Virus record (IMG/VR): IMGVR_UViG_3300017788_000027 | Coordinates: 1-59,104 of that record | From: a virus | DNA length: 59,104 nucleotides | Direction: 5' to 3' (one strand) | In this document: positions 45,235-52,946 of the stretch, piece by piece | Layout: each line of letters begins with the position of its first letter | How positions within the stretch are numbered: position 1 is the first letter of the stretch | The notes under the pieces: model-generated | Databases searched by the model: none | What the model was told of the DNA's origin: nothing | The model's input: the letters and a program-made list of their open reading frames with translations, nothing else | Translations under genes and position numbers: made by a program

Positions 45235-45692
45235 GCGAAGAAAAAGAATTGGCATTAAAAATAGGTAGACCTTGCTGCGGTAGTAGGACCATGTGTCTCT
45301 ATAAAGAAGGCGAATCTAGAAAGAGTAAGTTTGTTGATTATCGTGAATTTAAAGGTTGGTACTGTAGTGTAAATTGGTTTTTCATGCATATAGAGCAACA
45401 GACTGACAGTGTGTTTCACCATCAAACGTGTCAAGCACAGTTTGGTCAAACTCGTGGGCCTATAGGCAAGTTAAGTGAGGGCGACAAAATTCTCGCAGAA
45501 CTTGAGGAGCATTTAAAGAATGGTACTATGCCTACGATTATTTGCCCTAAGCACACTTGTGGCTGTGGGTTATGTTCCCCTAAATCGACCACTAAAGAAA
45601 ACTATCAAAAAGTATTGTTTAATCACGTTGATAAAAGCGTATTTAAAAATTCTATGAACGAACAAGGTGATTTAGATAAATGCAAAAAATAA
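45231..45692 (+). CDS. cysteine-rich auxiliary-cluster half of split radical-SAM R6
   Basis: A 153-residue protein with nine cysteines (C15, C16, C22, C45, C67, C105, C110, C112, C115) and no radical-SAM motif. The FKGWYC45...C67 spacing of 22 residues is identical to FKNWEC313...C335 in R8. The C105-C110 spacing of five equals C356-C361 there. This supports it being the C-terminal iron-sulfur domain belonging to the gene just upstream. Its ATG overlaps the upstream stop as ATGA. Confidence 0.62.
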   Translation: MSEEKELALKIGRPCCGSRTMCLYKEGESRKSKFVDYREFKGWYCSVNWFFMHIEQQTDSVFHHQTCQAQFGQTRGPIGKLSEGDKILAELEEHLKNGTMPTIICPKHTCGCGLCSPKSTTKENYQKVLFNHVDKSVFKNSMNEQGDLDKCKK

Positions 45693-46774
45693 TCTATTAT
45701 ACTGACGATCCAAAAACCTTATCATGGAATGGGGGATTTATATCTTCTCGACCTTGTTTTTTTCCTACGTTAATGTTTGAAGAAAATAATGTATTTTTTG
45801 AAAATTTTAAAAGTTCAAATTCATATAAAGATGATGATATATTTTATCTGCTGTGGAATGATGGCGGATGTTTAAATGATACACAATTAAAATTTTTAAA
45901 AAATCATAGATGTATAATTGGTGGCAAAGAAGCATACTGCGATCAATGGAAAGAATATTACATTAATTTAAATAATCCAAATTTACTTTTTTTATTTTCT
46001 AGTCAAGGCATTAATACAAAAAATAAGATTTTTTTAGAAAAATATTGGTGGATTTTGACTTATTTTAACTTGGTAGATGCAGATTATAATTTATTGAATG
46101 GAATAACATCAACGAAGACACTTGATAAAAAATTTCTTTTGCCGATTAGAACAACCGAGGGACCTAGAACTTGGAGATTAGAATTTTATGGTTCGTTAGT
46201 GGATCACTTAGATGACAGTCTGTTTAGCAGACATGATCTTGAATTAATGTTAGATCATTCATTGTTTAGACAGAGTGGTTCCGAAGTATCATTAGGTTCT
46301 GATCACCGAGAAAATTTGTTTTCCGATATGGAGTCTAATTGGAATATAATGCAGGCAAATCCAGAATGGTATTCAAAAACACATTTTTCAATAGTTCTCG
46401 AAACTTACATTAAAAATGAATACCCTATCTTTATCACTGAAAAAACATTTAAACCAATTGCTAATGAGCATCCATTTATGATAGCATCAGTGCCACGCAC
46501 TTTAGATACTTTAAGATCATGGGGTTTTGAAACGTTTAATAACTTATTTGATGAGTCTTATGATGATTTGATTTACGAAAGCACTGATATTAGAAAAAAA
46601 GTTCAAATCATAAAGAAAAATGTTGATAATTATGACTACTCTAAATATTATGATTCAACGACCTTGAAAAAAATAAAGCATAATCGAGAATTATTTTTTA
46701 ATCTTGATGAAATTAAAAAACACTATACCAACGATTTTTTATTTCCTATACTTGATTGGATTAATCCTAAATGA
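45680..46774 (+). CDS. glycosyltransferase-like protein C (fucosyltransferase-type C-terminus)
   Basis: A 364-residue protein. The N-terminal half (IIYYTDDPKTLSWNGGF, DDDIFYLLWNDGG) is not characteristic. Residues about 233-285 read HFSIVLETYIKNE, then FITEKTFKPIANEHPFMIA, reminiscent of the E...TEK nucleotide-sugar site of GT-B fold GT10-like transferases. I recall similar proteins in marine phages, uncharacterised. It overlaps the upstream gene by 13 bases and the next radical-SAM gene by four. If correct, it is the fifth sugar-transferase candidate of the operon. Confidence 0.48.
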   Translation: MQKIIYYTDDPKTLSWNGGFISSRPCFFPTLMFEENNVFFENFKSSNSYKDDDIFYLLWNDGGCLNDTQLKFLKNHRCIIGGKEAYCDQWKEYYINLNNPNLLFLFSSQGINTKNKIFLEKYWWILTYFNLVDADYNLLNGITSTKTLDKKFLLPIRTTEGPRTWRLEFYGSLVDHLDDSLFSRHDLELMLDHSLFRQSGSEVSLGSDHRENLFSDMESNWNIMQANPEWYSKTHFSIVLETYIKNEYPIFITEKTFKPIANEHPFMIASVPRTLDTLRSWGFETFNNLFDESYDDLIYESTDIRKKVQIIKKNVDNYDYSKYYDSTTLKKIKHNRELFFNLDEIKKHYTNDFLFPILDWINPK

Positions 46775-47889
46775 AAAATACTTACTGCCCTTTGCCTTTT
46801 TATCATTTAGCGATACGCCCAAATGGTAGGGTTTATCCATGTTGTAATTTTAAATGGGAAGAGGTTCCTGAAGATTTTAACATTAATGATCCTAACGTTT
46901 TTAATCATCCATTTTTAGAATCTATCAGAGAAAAAATGCACAACGGTGAAAAGATTGATGGATGTTCTAAATGTTATGAGGATGAAAAAAATACAGAGCA
47001 AAGTACTCGAACATACTTTTTAAATAGAATAGACGAATTTGAATGGTCAAGCAAGCCTACAAAAGATGTTAAACTAACTTATTTAGATCTTGCTCTTAGT
47101 AACACCTGCAATAATAAATGTAGAATGTGTAATGCAGATTTAAGTACGAGTTGGTATAGTGACTGGCGTGCCCTAGGTAGAGAAATACCTAAAGGGATTC
47201 TTAGACAGGAAACAGTGTTAAAGGATTATGATTTTAGTGAGATGAAATTTATTAAACTTATTGGTGGCGAACCTTTAATGGAACAGGATAAATTTATTGA
47301 TGTGCTAAAAAGATGTAATAGAAGTCAACTATCAATTCTTTTAACTACAAATGTTACACTAACACCAAATGATGAACTATTAAGATTGCTTAAAGAATGT
47401 AAAAATGTTACAATTAATCTAAGTATTGACGCCCACGGATCTTTAAATGATTTTTTAAGAAAAGGCAGCAAATGGGAAAAAACTGTTGAAAACATCGAGT
47501 GGTTTTCTAAGAATTTTTCAAAAAAGAATGATCTAGCACTACACGGGGTTATAAGTCTTTATAACGTTAATAAAATCGATGAACTATATTTTTTCTTAAA
47601 AGAAAATTATCCGTTAATAGATCTCAGTTATGTGTTAGTTGATAGTCCGGATTGGATGAGTATAAAGCATTTACCTGAATATGTAAAAGATGAAATTAAA
47701 AAGAAAATAGAACAATGGAAAAAAATTTACGATACTCCTTTTTACAATGTCTTACTTTCTGAGTTAAACAAATTAGGTGATTTTGAAAAATTTATAAAAA
47801 ATGATAAAAAACTTAGTGAGATTAGAAAAGAAAATTGGTGGGACTACAACCCTGAACTTTACGAAATGGTGAAAAAATATTATGAGTGA
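46771..47889 (+). CDS. radical-SAM protein R7 with N-terminal twitch domain
   Basis: A 372-residue twitch-type enzyme. C6, C24, C25, C65 and C68 (TYCPLPFYH, VYPCC, GCSKC) form the N-terminal auxiliary site. The core motif CNNKCRMC is at C113, C117 and C120. LIGGEPLMEQ is the SAM turn, and LTTNVTL and LSIDAHGSLNDFLRKG follow. It is the shortest of the four twitch enzymes because its C-terminal part is reduced. It overlaps R8 by eight bases. The surrounding DNA is the most AT-rich part of the operon. Confidence 0.82.
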   Translation: MKNTYCPLPFYHLAIRPNGRVYPCCNFKWEEVPEDFNINDPNVFNHPFLESIREKMHNGEKIDGCSKCYEDEKNTEQSTRTYFLNRIDEFEWSSKPTKDVKLTYLDLALSNTCNNKCRMCNADLSTSWYSDWRALGREIPKGILRQETVLKDYDFSEMKFIKLIGGEPLMEQDKFIDVLKRCNRSQLSILLTTNVTLTPNDELLRLLKECKNVTINLSIDAHGSLNDFLRKGSKWEKTVENIEWFSKNFSKKNDLALHGVISLYNVNKIDELYFFLKENYPLIDLSYVLVDSPDWMSIKHLPEYVKDEIKKKIEQWKKIYDTPFYNVLLSELNKLGDFEKFIKNDKKLSEIRKENWWDYNPELYEMVKKYYE

Positions 47890-49048
47890 TCTAGCAACGT
47901 CAGCTTACGACTTTACAAAAATACCATTTGATGATATCGTGCGTGTTGGGCAACGTACTATGCTGTATCGAGATCTTTTTACAGTCAGTTGGCTATTAGG
48001 TAGATTCTGTAACTATAAATGTAGCTATTGTTGGCCTTATGCACGTAGTGATAAAAAAGATCATAGACCTACAGAGTTATGTTTAAAGACTGTTGATGAA
48101 ATAAAAAGACAGGCTAGAGAAAGAGGGTTCAATAGTTTTCATTTTAGTCTTAGCGGCGGCGAGCCAACATTTCATCCTGGCTATATTGACATATTAAATC
48201 ACCTTAACAATGATGTAAACAATACAAATTATACCAGTGTTCATATGACAACAAATATGAGTAGAAATATGAAATGGTTTAAAGAAGAATATTGTCCCGC
48301 AGTAAGTAAATTTCACAGAGCTAGTATTACTGCCAGTTTGCATACAGAGTATATTAACACTTCTGAGAAAAAAGCAGAGTTTGCTGATAAGTTAGATTTG
48401 TGTCAACAACACGATGTACAAGTCACTATTAATATGGTAATGGTTCCTGAATGGTTTGAACGTGATTATGAAAACGCATTGTATTTTCATAATAGAGGAA
48501 TCAATGTTACATTAAAGCCTCAGAGTGATCCTACAGCCAGTTTTGTTGTAGAGGGCTATACACCAGAAATGTTAAAGACTCTGCGCAACGGAATGCCTCA
48601 ACGAGCATTTACAGAAACAAAAGCCGCACTTGCCAAACTAATAGAAAGACCTAAGCCTAATTTTAATAAATCACCAGATCCAATATACTTAGAAGAACAC
48701 AGTGCTATACCACAACATTTTCAAGTTGAATTTGTTGATAAGGACAAAAAAGTTTGGTACATGGATCAAGCTGAAAGATTTAATGCTTTTAATTTTAATA
48801 AATTTAAAAATTGGGAATGTTCAAGCGGATATCGTAGCATCATTATCAGAGAACCTGATGGAAATATAAAACGTAGCTATAGTTGTCACGACGAACCGTT
48901 AGGTAATATAGAAACTGGTTTTAAACTATTTGATGGACCTAAACCCTGTATTACAAACAGTTGTGTAAGTAGCGCAGACTCTAAAATACCAAAAAGAGCC
49001 CCGGGAACAAAATTACCTTTATGGCCCGGGGATCAGTCTTTTAATTAA
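47882..49048 (+). CDS. radical-SAM protein R8, full-length relative of R6
   Basis: A 388-residue enzyme. CNYKCSYC gives C43, C47 and C50; FSLSGGEPTFHPG is the SAM turn. C313, C335, C356 and C361 near the C-terminus (KNWEC, SYSC, PCITNSC) probably hold an auxiliary cluster. R6 and the following small gene correspond to its two halves. It is the last gene of the operon and ends eight bases into the convergent oxygenase gene. The spacing of cysteines and the WEC...PDGNIKRSYSC strand pair look SPASM-like. Substrate unknown. Confidence 0.82.
   Translation: MSDLATSAYDFTKIPFDDIVRVGQRTMLYRDLFTVSWLLGRFCNYKCSYCWPYARSDKKDHRPTELCLKTVDEIKRQARERGFNSFHFSLSGGEPTFHPGYIDILNHLNNDVNNTNYTSVHMTTNMSRNMKWFKEEYCPAVSKFHRASITASLHTEYINTSEKKAEFADKLDLCQQHDVQVTINMVMVPEWFERDYENALYFHNRGINVTLKPQSDPTASFVVEGYTPEMLKTLRNGMPQRAFTETKAALAKLIERPKPNFNKSPDPIYLEEHSAIPQHFQVEFVDKDKKVWYMDQAERFNAFNFNKFKNWECSSGYRSIIIREPDGNIKRSYSCHDEPLGNIETGFKLFDGPKPCITNSCVSSADSKIPKRAPGTKLPLWPGDQSFN
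48999..49031 (+). terminator. GC-rich hairpin near the operon end, possible terminator
   Basis: CCCCGGG (48999-49005) can pair with CCCGGGG (49025-49031) across a 19-base loop, in a region that is otherwise AT-rich. CTTTT follows a few bases later, and the stop region 49039-49054 is a perfect 16-base AT palindrome, TTTTAATTAATTAAAA. The stem lies inside the coding end of R8. It may end the plus-strand transcript. Confidence 0.35.
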
Positions 49049-49580
49049 TTAAAAAACCTGATATCTGCATAGTATATTTGTCTTGAAATCCTGCGTTAGA
49101 ACTAAGATGCAGAATTTCACTGTCCCAAATAAATCCTTCACCTTTATGCCAATTAGTATCAGTAATAAATGAATCATTTTGTTTGTATTGAATAAAATGA
49201 CCCATTTTATAATCTTCAAGATAGATGTTTGCTCTTACTTTTGTTTCTTTTCTTTCTGGAAATTTTTTGCTAATTTGATAAAAAGTATCTCTATGATAAG
49301 GGACTACACAGCCGGGGGGTTGCTTAATAGTTGATACAGTGATAACCTCTATACCAAGTTGTTTTCCTAATTCTGCATAATCTATATGTGTTGGATCCCA
49401 CCAAAGTTGATGAATCATAGTATTATGCATACTATATGTTTTAGGAAATCCACCAAACTCATCATGAATGTCGTTTAGTTCATGAACTTGATGTGCAATA
49501 CAACTACCACAATGAGTACTGTAGTCTGCATTAACAAATTTTTGAAAATCGTAATTTAATTTGATTTTTTTTAATATCAT
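49041..49580 (-). CDS. 2OG-Fe(II) oxygenase-like protein (aspartyl/asparaginyl hydroxylase type)
   Basis: A 179-residue protein; ATG 49580 overlaps the ThyX stop (ATGA). It has a likely iron triad H96-x-D98 (VVPYHRDTF) and H158 (WDSEILHLSSN), with RANIYLED and MQISGFL strands between and after. This is the double-stranded beta-helix pattern of small phage 2-oxoglutarate oxygenases. A Lys or Arg near the C-terminal strand would bind 2-oxoglutarate. The substrate could be a protein, a nucleic acid or a small molecule. It is convergent with the radical-SAM operon and overlaps R8 by eight bases. Confidence 0.65.
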   Translation of the reverse strand: MILKKIKLNYDFQKFVNADYSTHCGSCIAHQVHELNDIHDEFGGFPKTYSMHNTMIHQLWWDPTHIDYAELGKQLGIEVITVSTIKQPPGCVVPYHRDTFYQISKKFPERKETKVRANIYLEDYKMGHFIQYKQNDSFITDTNWHKGEGFIWDSEILHLSSNAGFQDKYTMQISGFLIN

Positions 49581-50242
49581 GCTGTGTGCTGACCTATCAT
49601 AGGAAATACTGCTGCGATGACACAGGCACACTCTTTAGCAATAATTTGATGTTCTAACTGAGTACCGTTAGCACTACGTAATTGAATAAAATGTACCCAG
49701 CTACGTAGTGTGCCATTCATATATAGACGACTTATTGTATTTCCTTCTGGCAAAACTGAACGAGCTTGTTCCTTAGCAATTCCGTTTTCTATAGCCCATT
49801 GATAGGCCATACGTGCTTCATTAATAACGTTTTGTTGGTATTTGTTCCATTTCTTTTGTAATTCTTCGTCGTCTGTAACTATACTATTTTGACGATTTTT
49901 AGGATCCTGTAGTCTCGCTTCACGCAATACAAAATCAAGATCTTTTGTGGGGTCGGCATATCGCTGACTGAATTCCTGGAAGGAGAAACTTCTGTGACGG
50001 AGAATCTGTCTAGCGATATCCCGAGTAGTTTCGATTTCCAAACAGGCACTGACCATTTCAAGAGGACTCCAGTGTTGGTGTTTGATTAAGTAATTGATTA
50101 ATTTTTCACTAGTTTCAGTATTATACTGATTTGATGGATTACTGACTCTTGCGCAGTATGCAATTAGTTCTTGCGCATTATCGATACCTTTGTTTTCAAA
50201 TTCTGATGTTGCTTGACTGTATGATACTAGTTTAACCTTCAC
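49577..50242 (-). CDS. thyX: ThyX flavin-dependent thymidylate synthase
   Basis: A 221-residue ThyX. The signature RHRSFSFQEFSQRY is at residues 82-95, matching RHRxxSxNExSxRY with Gln in place of Asn. The HQHWSPLEMVSACLEIE segment before it and RSWVHFIQLR after it are also typical. It methylates dUMP to dTMP using FAD, NADPH and methylenetetrahydrofolate, supplying thymidylate for phage DNA. ThyX is common in marine T4-like phages. Overlaps on both sides (four bases each) place it in an operon read from the promoter near 52950. Confidence 0.93.
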   Translation of the reverse strand: MKVKLVSYSQATSEFENKGIDNAQELIAYCARVSNPSNQYNTETSEKLINYLIKHQHWSPLEMVSACLEIETTRDIARQILRHRSFSFQEFSQRYADPTKDLDFVLREARLQDPKNRQNSIVTDDEELQKKWNKYQQNVINEARMAYQWAIENGIAKEQARSVLPEGNTISRLYMNGTLRSWVHFIQLRSANGTQLEHQIIAKECACVIAAVFPMIGQHTA

Positions 50243-50553
50243 TGCAATTTCCTTTTCTTTAAAAATCTGTTTGTTTCTTTGATAATGTCTTTTTTGATTC
50301 TATCGGTGTCTAATTTGAAGTCTACATTATCTATGCTATCTTGATAGGTAACGAAAATCTCGTGTAGTTGTTTTTCTACATCGTTCCAATCAGTGTCTCG
50401 ACGCCTACTGATCTCTATGTTCCATACTTTACTGTCTTTGAATTTAACCTGTACAGAATGAAGGTACTTTAACGGCACCACATTGAGATTGATCTCTTCA
50501 AATACTTCAGGCCAGCGTTCAATGACATCTTTTGATAGCTTCTTAGATGTCAT
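50239..50553 (-). CDS. small conserved phage protein, unknown function
   Basis: A 104-residue protein, strongly charged. The first 60 residues are beta-rich (LKYLHSVQVKFKDSKVWNIE) and the C-terminal 45 are helical and basic (RIKKDIIKETNRFLKKRK). I recall similar proteins next to ThyX in T4-like marine phages but know no function. The start overlaps the upstream stop as TAATG and the stop overlaps the ThyX start by four bases. Confidence 0.6.
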   Translation of the reverse strand: MTSKKLSKDVIERWPEVFEEINLNVVPLKYLHSVQVKFKDSKVWNIEISRRRDTDWNDVEKQLHEIFVTYQDSIDNVDFKLDTDRIKKDIIKETNRFLKKRKLQ

Positions 50554-51182
50554 TACTTTTTCTTAGTCGGAACCAGTTCCTCTGCTTTTCTACGAAACTC
50601 AGCTGCCTGTTTAGCAAGTCGATCAGCTTGACTACGATAAAATTTAGCTTCTGATTCTACACTGTCAAAATTTGCAGGTGCAGTTTCATTTACACTTGTT
50701 GAAGTTGTTTTAGTCACATCTGCTTTTTCTGTAGGCACTTCTCTTACAGTTGCAACTTCTTTTACTTCTACATTAGAGTTGTTAACGGAGTTTGGATTTT
50801 TGATGGCTAAATCGTCGACAGCAACGCCTAACTGTTGTGCAATAGCGGCATTAAGTTCTGATAATTTTACCCTTGTTTGAAAATTAGGAATCATTTCAAC
50901 TTGATCAGTTGCTACCTTTTTTAGTAGACCTTTGGTATGCAAGGTTGCTAACATAATGCTTCCGTCTGGAAATGGTGAACGTGCTAATACTTCTGCAAAC
51001 TCACCACTGCTTTGAGCAGCAGAAGATTCTACCAATTGGATTAGCGCATCATGATAACTGTCTGGCAATGTTTCTGTTGGTATAACAAGGCAGTTGAATG
51101 CATCTCCCGGCAATGTCCTATATGCGACTAGACATTTTCTGCCGTTAGTTACAAATCTACCTACATGTTTAAGACTGACCAT
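50553..51182 (-). CDS. conserved phage protein, unknown function
   Basis: A 209-residue protein. The N-terminal 110 residues form a compact domain (VGRFVTNGRKCLVAYRTLPGD, then FPDGSIMLATLHTKGLLKK). Then follows a low-complexity Val/Thr/Glu/Asn-rich linker, and a C-terminal helix (FYRSQADRLAKQAAEFRRKAEEL) with coiled-coil character. I recall relatives in T4-like marine phages without known role. The start overlaps the previous gene by 14 bases. Confidence 0.62.
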   Translation of the reverse strand: MVSLKHVGRFVTNGRKCLVAYRTLPGDAFNCLVIPTETLPDSYHDALIQLVESSAAQSSGEFAEVLARSPFPDGSIMLATLHTKGLLKKVATDQVEMIPNFQTRVKLSELNAAIAQQLGVAVDDLAIKNPNSVNNSNVEVKEVATVREVPTEKADVTKTTSTSVNETAPANFDSVESEAKFYRSQADRLAKQAAEFRRKAEELVPTKKK

Positions 51183-51411
51183 TCTGGCCTCCTTTTGCAG
51201 CCACTTGGGCTAGAAAATTTGATAATTTATTGTATACTTTTCCCACAGCTTCCATTTCACCGGCTTTAAATGCACCACGTGTGCTGGCGATATCTATGAT
51301 CTGTTTCATACCAGCGAGGTCGCTGATATTGAGATCGTTGTCTGCGGTTTCTGGTTGAGCAACTGGTGCAGGTTGTTCTACAGTGTTTTTTTCTTCAGTT
51401 TTTTCAGTCAT
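51169..51411 (-). CDS. small conserved phage protein, unknown function
   Basis: An 80-residue protein. I chose ATG 51411 rather than an in-frame ATG at 51522 because AGGAG lies seven bases upstream. The first 25 residues are Glu/Pro/Thr-rich and probably disordered. The rest is helical: ISDLAGMKQIIDIASTRGAFK and VGKVYNKLSNFLAQVA. Small proteins of this type are common in T4-like marine phages. It may be read from a local -10 box at 51436-51441. Confidence 0.62.
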   Translation of the reverse strand: MTEKTEEKNTVEQPAPVAQPETADNDLNISDLAGMKQIIDIASTRGAFKAGEMEAVGKVYNKLSNFLAQVAAKGGQNGQS

Positions 51412-51435
51412 GGTTTCTCCTTTGTTGACGACTAC

Positions 51436-51441
51436 ATTATA
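51436..51441 (-). promoter_or_regulatory. possible -10 box for the 80-residue gene
   Basis: The minus strand has a perfect TATAAT in a 52-base intergenic gap, with the ATG 25 bases downstream and AGGAG between. No good -35 box lies 16-18 bases upstream, so it would need an activator or be weak. Confidence 0.35.
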
Positions 51442-51463
51442 TAGCCGTATACCTTTTAAGGAG

Positions 51464-51742
51464 TCACAGATTTGAATATGAGAGAAGAAAAAAACTAAGT
51501 TCTTTTTCTTGCTCGAAACCAATTTTGGTTACATAGATTATGCTGTTAGTGGAATCTAAAGAAAGACCTTGACCAATATAATATCTGCCGTTTAAATTAT
51601 TGTAAATCCATTCATCGGCACCCTTTAAAACACTCGGGCTATATTTTGATAAATTGACGTAGTGAAAATGGCGGGCCGGAAATCGCACCCGCCTAAGATC
51701 CAAAAAATTCAGTGGATTCGGCTTGCCGTTTTTAATAGGCAT
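51464..51742 (-). CDS. small conserved phage protein, unknown function
   Basis: A 92-residue protein. The N-terminal part is basic (LRRVRFPARHFHYVNLSKY) and the middle has DEWIYNNLNGRYYIGQGL, a pattern I recall from small proteins in marine T4-like phages. The C-terminus is hydrophobic but too short for a clear membrane segment. It starts in a TAATG overlap with the VWA gene, so it is probably co-translated with it. Confidence 0.6.
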   Translation of the reverse strand: MPIKNGKPNPLNFLDLRRVRFPARHFHYVNLSKYSPSVLKGADEWIYNNLNGRYYIGQGLSLDSTNSIIYVTKIGFEQEKELSFFLLSYSNL

Positions 51743-52917
51743 TACTTGATTTCTTCGTAGTATGCGTGATTACCGAAAGGAGGTACAATACTGTCGTTGC
51801 CGTGAATGATAAACAGTGTGTCGCAGTAATCTTCTTCACCCCAACTGTCCCATGGATACCCATCAGTGAACATGATAAACTTTTTAGGTTGGATGTCATG
51901 ATCTTTCATGTACACCCAGTTAGCCATAAAGTCAGTACCACCTCCACCTTTTACTTCATAGGCCATGATGTCATCATTGTAACCATCAAAGTCGGCTTCA
52001 TTGTAGACCTTGGTATCAAAGCACCACAATTTGATCTTGTAGTCTTTGTATTCTTCCATGATGCCTTTGACCTCGCTTAGGAAGTCTTTGGCCTGTGCAT
52101 CGCCGATACTGCCACTCATGTCGATGGCGATACAGACATCGATGGTCTCATCATTTTTAAGACCAGGAAGAACTGCACCCATGTGCCAACCTTTGCGGTT
52201 AGGACGAGTGAAACTGTAGTCGTTTTTGATCAAACTTTGGATCTGCTGACGTAGCAATTCGCGCCAGTTCATCTTTGGTTCAGTCAATTCTTTGATCATG
52301 CGTTGGACACTGGCAGGAGTGTGACCTGCACCTGCGGCATGTGCAGCCTGCATGGTAGCTTCGCGGATCTCATCGCGGATCTTTTTTAGCTCATCTTTGC
52401 TGTATTGTGGCTGGCCGTTCTTGCCTTTCTTCCCCCAATCGATGTGTTCATCGAGAAGTTGTCCTAAGGCATTGAGTTGTTCTTCATCGTATTTGTTGTA
52501 GATCTCGTCGTAGACCTGTTCGGCACTATGACCGTAATACTTGCTGTCGTGAAATATTTGAATATCGGGAATATTGTGGTCGCCGATACGGTCACGCACT
52601 AATTGACCGTTTACACAATAGTCTGCGGCAATATTAAAAATTTGGGCATCTCTGCTTTCACGACGACTCATGTGATCAAAAACATTGTGCAGTATCTCGT
52701 GAGCAATCACAAACTCTACTTGTTTGGTAGTGAGTTTTTCAAAAAAGTTACGATTGTAAAACAAGTGACGTCCGTCAGTGGCCGCGGTAGGACACCAATC
52801 AGTGCATTCTTGAATCTTAAGGCGTGTGGCCATATTGCCGAAAAACGGATGACGTAGTAGCAGTCCAACTCGTGCTACAATGATCTTGTCGATGATAGGA
52901 TCTAGATTGTGTTGCAT
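51742..52917 (-). CDS. VWA/metallopeptidase-like protein, partner of the MoxR ATPase
   Basis: A 391-residue two-domain protein. Residues 1-190 contain the zinc-peptidase motif HEILH (73-77) in VEFVIAHEILHNVFDHM. Residues about 255-391 are a VWA-like domain with a MIDAS motif starting D266-M-S-G-S270 and a later GGGGTDF and FTDGYPW. This is the DUF2201-type architecture, which in bacteria is paired with MoxR AAA ATPases and thought to assist protein maturation or metal insertion. The MoxR gene is the next one upstream. A consensus promoter lies directly before this gene. Confidence 0.82.
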   Translation of the reverse strand: MQHNLDPIIDKIIVARVGLLLRHPFFGNMATRLKIQECTDWCPTAATDGRHLFYNRNFFEKLTTKQVEFVIAHEILHNVFDHMSRRESRDAQIFNIAADYCVNGQLVRDRIGDHNIPDIQIFHDSKYYGHSAEQVYDEIYNKYDEEQLNALGQLLDEHIDWGKKGKNGQPQYSKDELKKIRDEIREATMQAAHAAGAGHTPASVQRMIKELTEPKMNWRELLRQQIQSLIKNDYSFTRPNRKGWHMGAVLPGLKNDETIDVCIAIDMSGSIGDAQAKDFLSEVKGIMEEYKDYKIKLWCFDTKVYNEADFDGYNDDIMAYEVKGGGGTDFMANWVYMKDHDIQPKKFIMFTDGYPWDSWGEEDYCDTLFIIHGNDSIVPPFGNHAYYEEIK

Positions 52918-52946
52918 TTCGGCTCCTGAACTTTACTATATTTAAT

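Noticed and set aside
32061-49048. A peptide (RiPP) natural-product cluster
   Set aside because: Many radical-SAM proteins suggested this, but I found no short precursor-like gene, leader-binding domain, protease or exporter. The 115-residue first gene does not look like a precursor.
49581-49631. Longer N-terminus for the oxygenase (ATG 49631)
   Set aside because: The extra 17 residues overlap ThyX and have no ribosome-binding site. ATG 49580 overlaps the ThyX stop in the pattern used throughout the genome.
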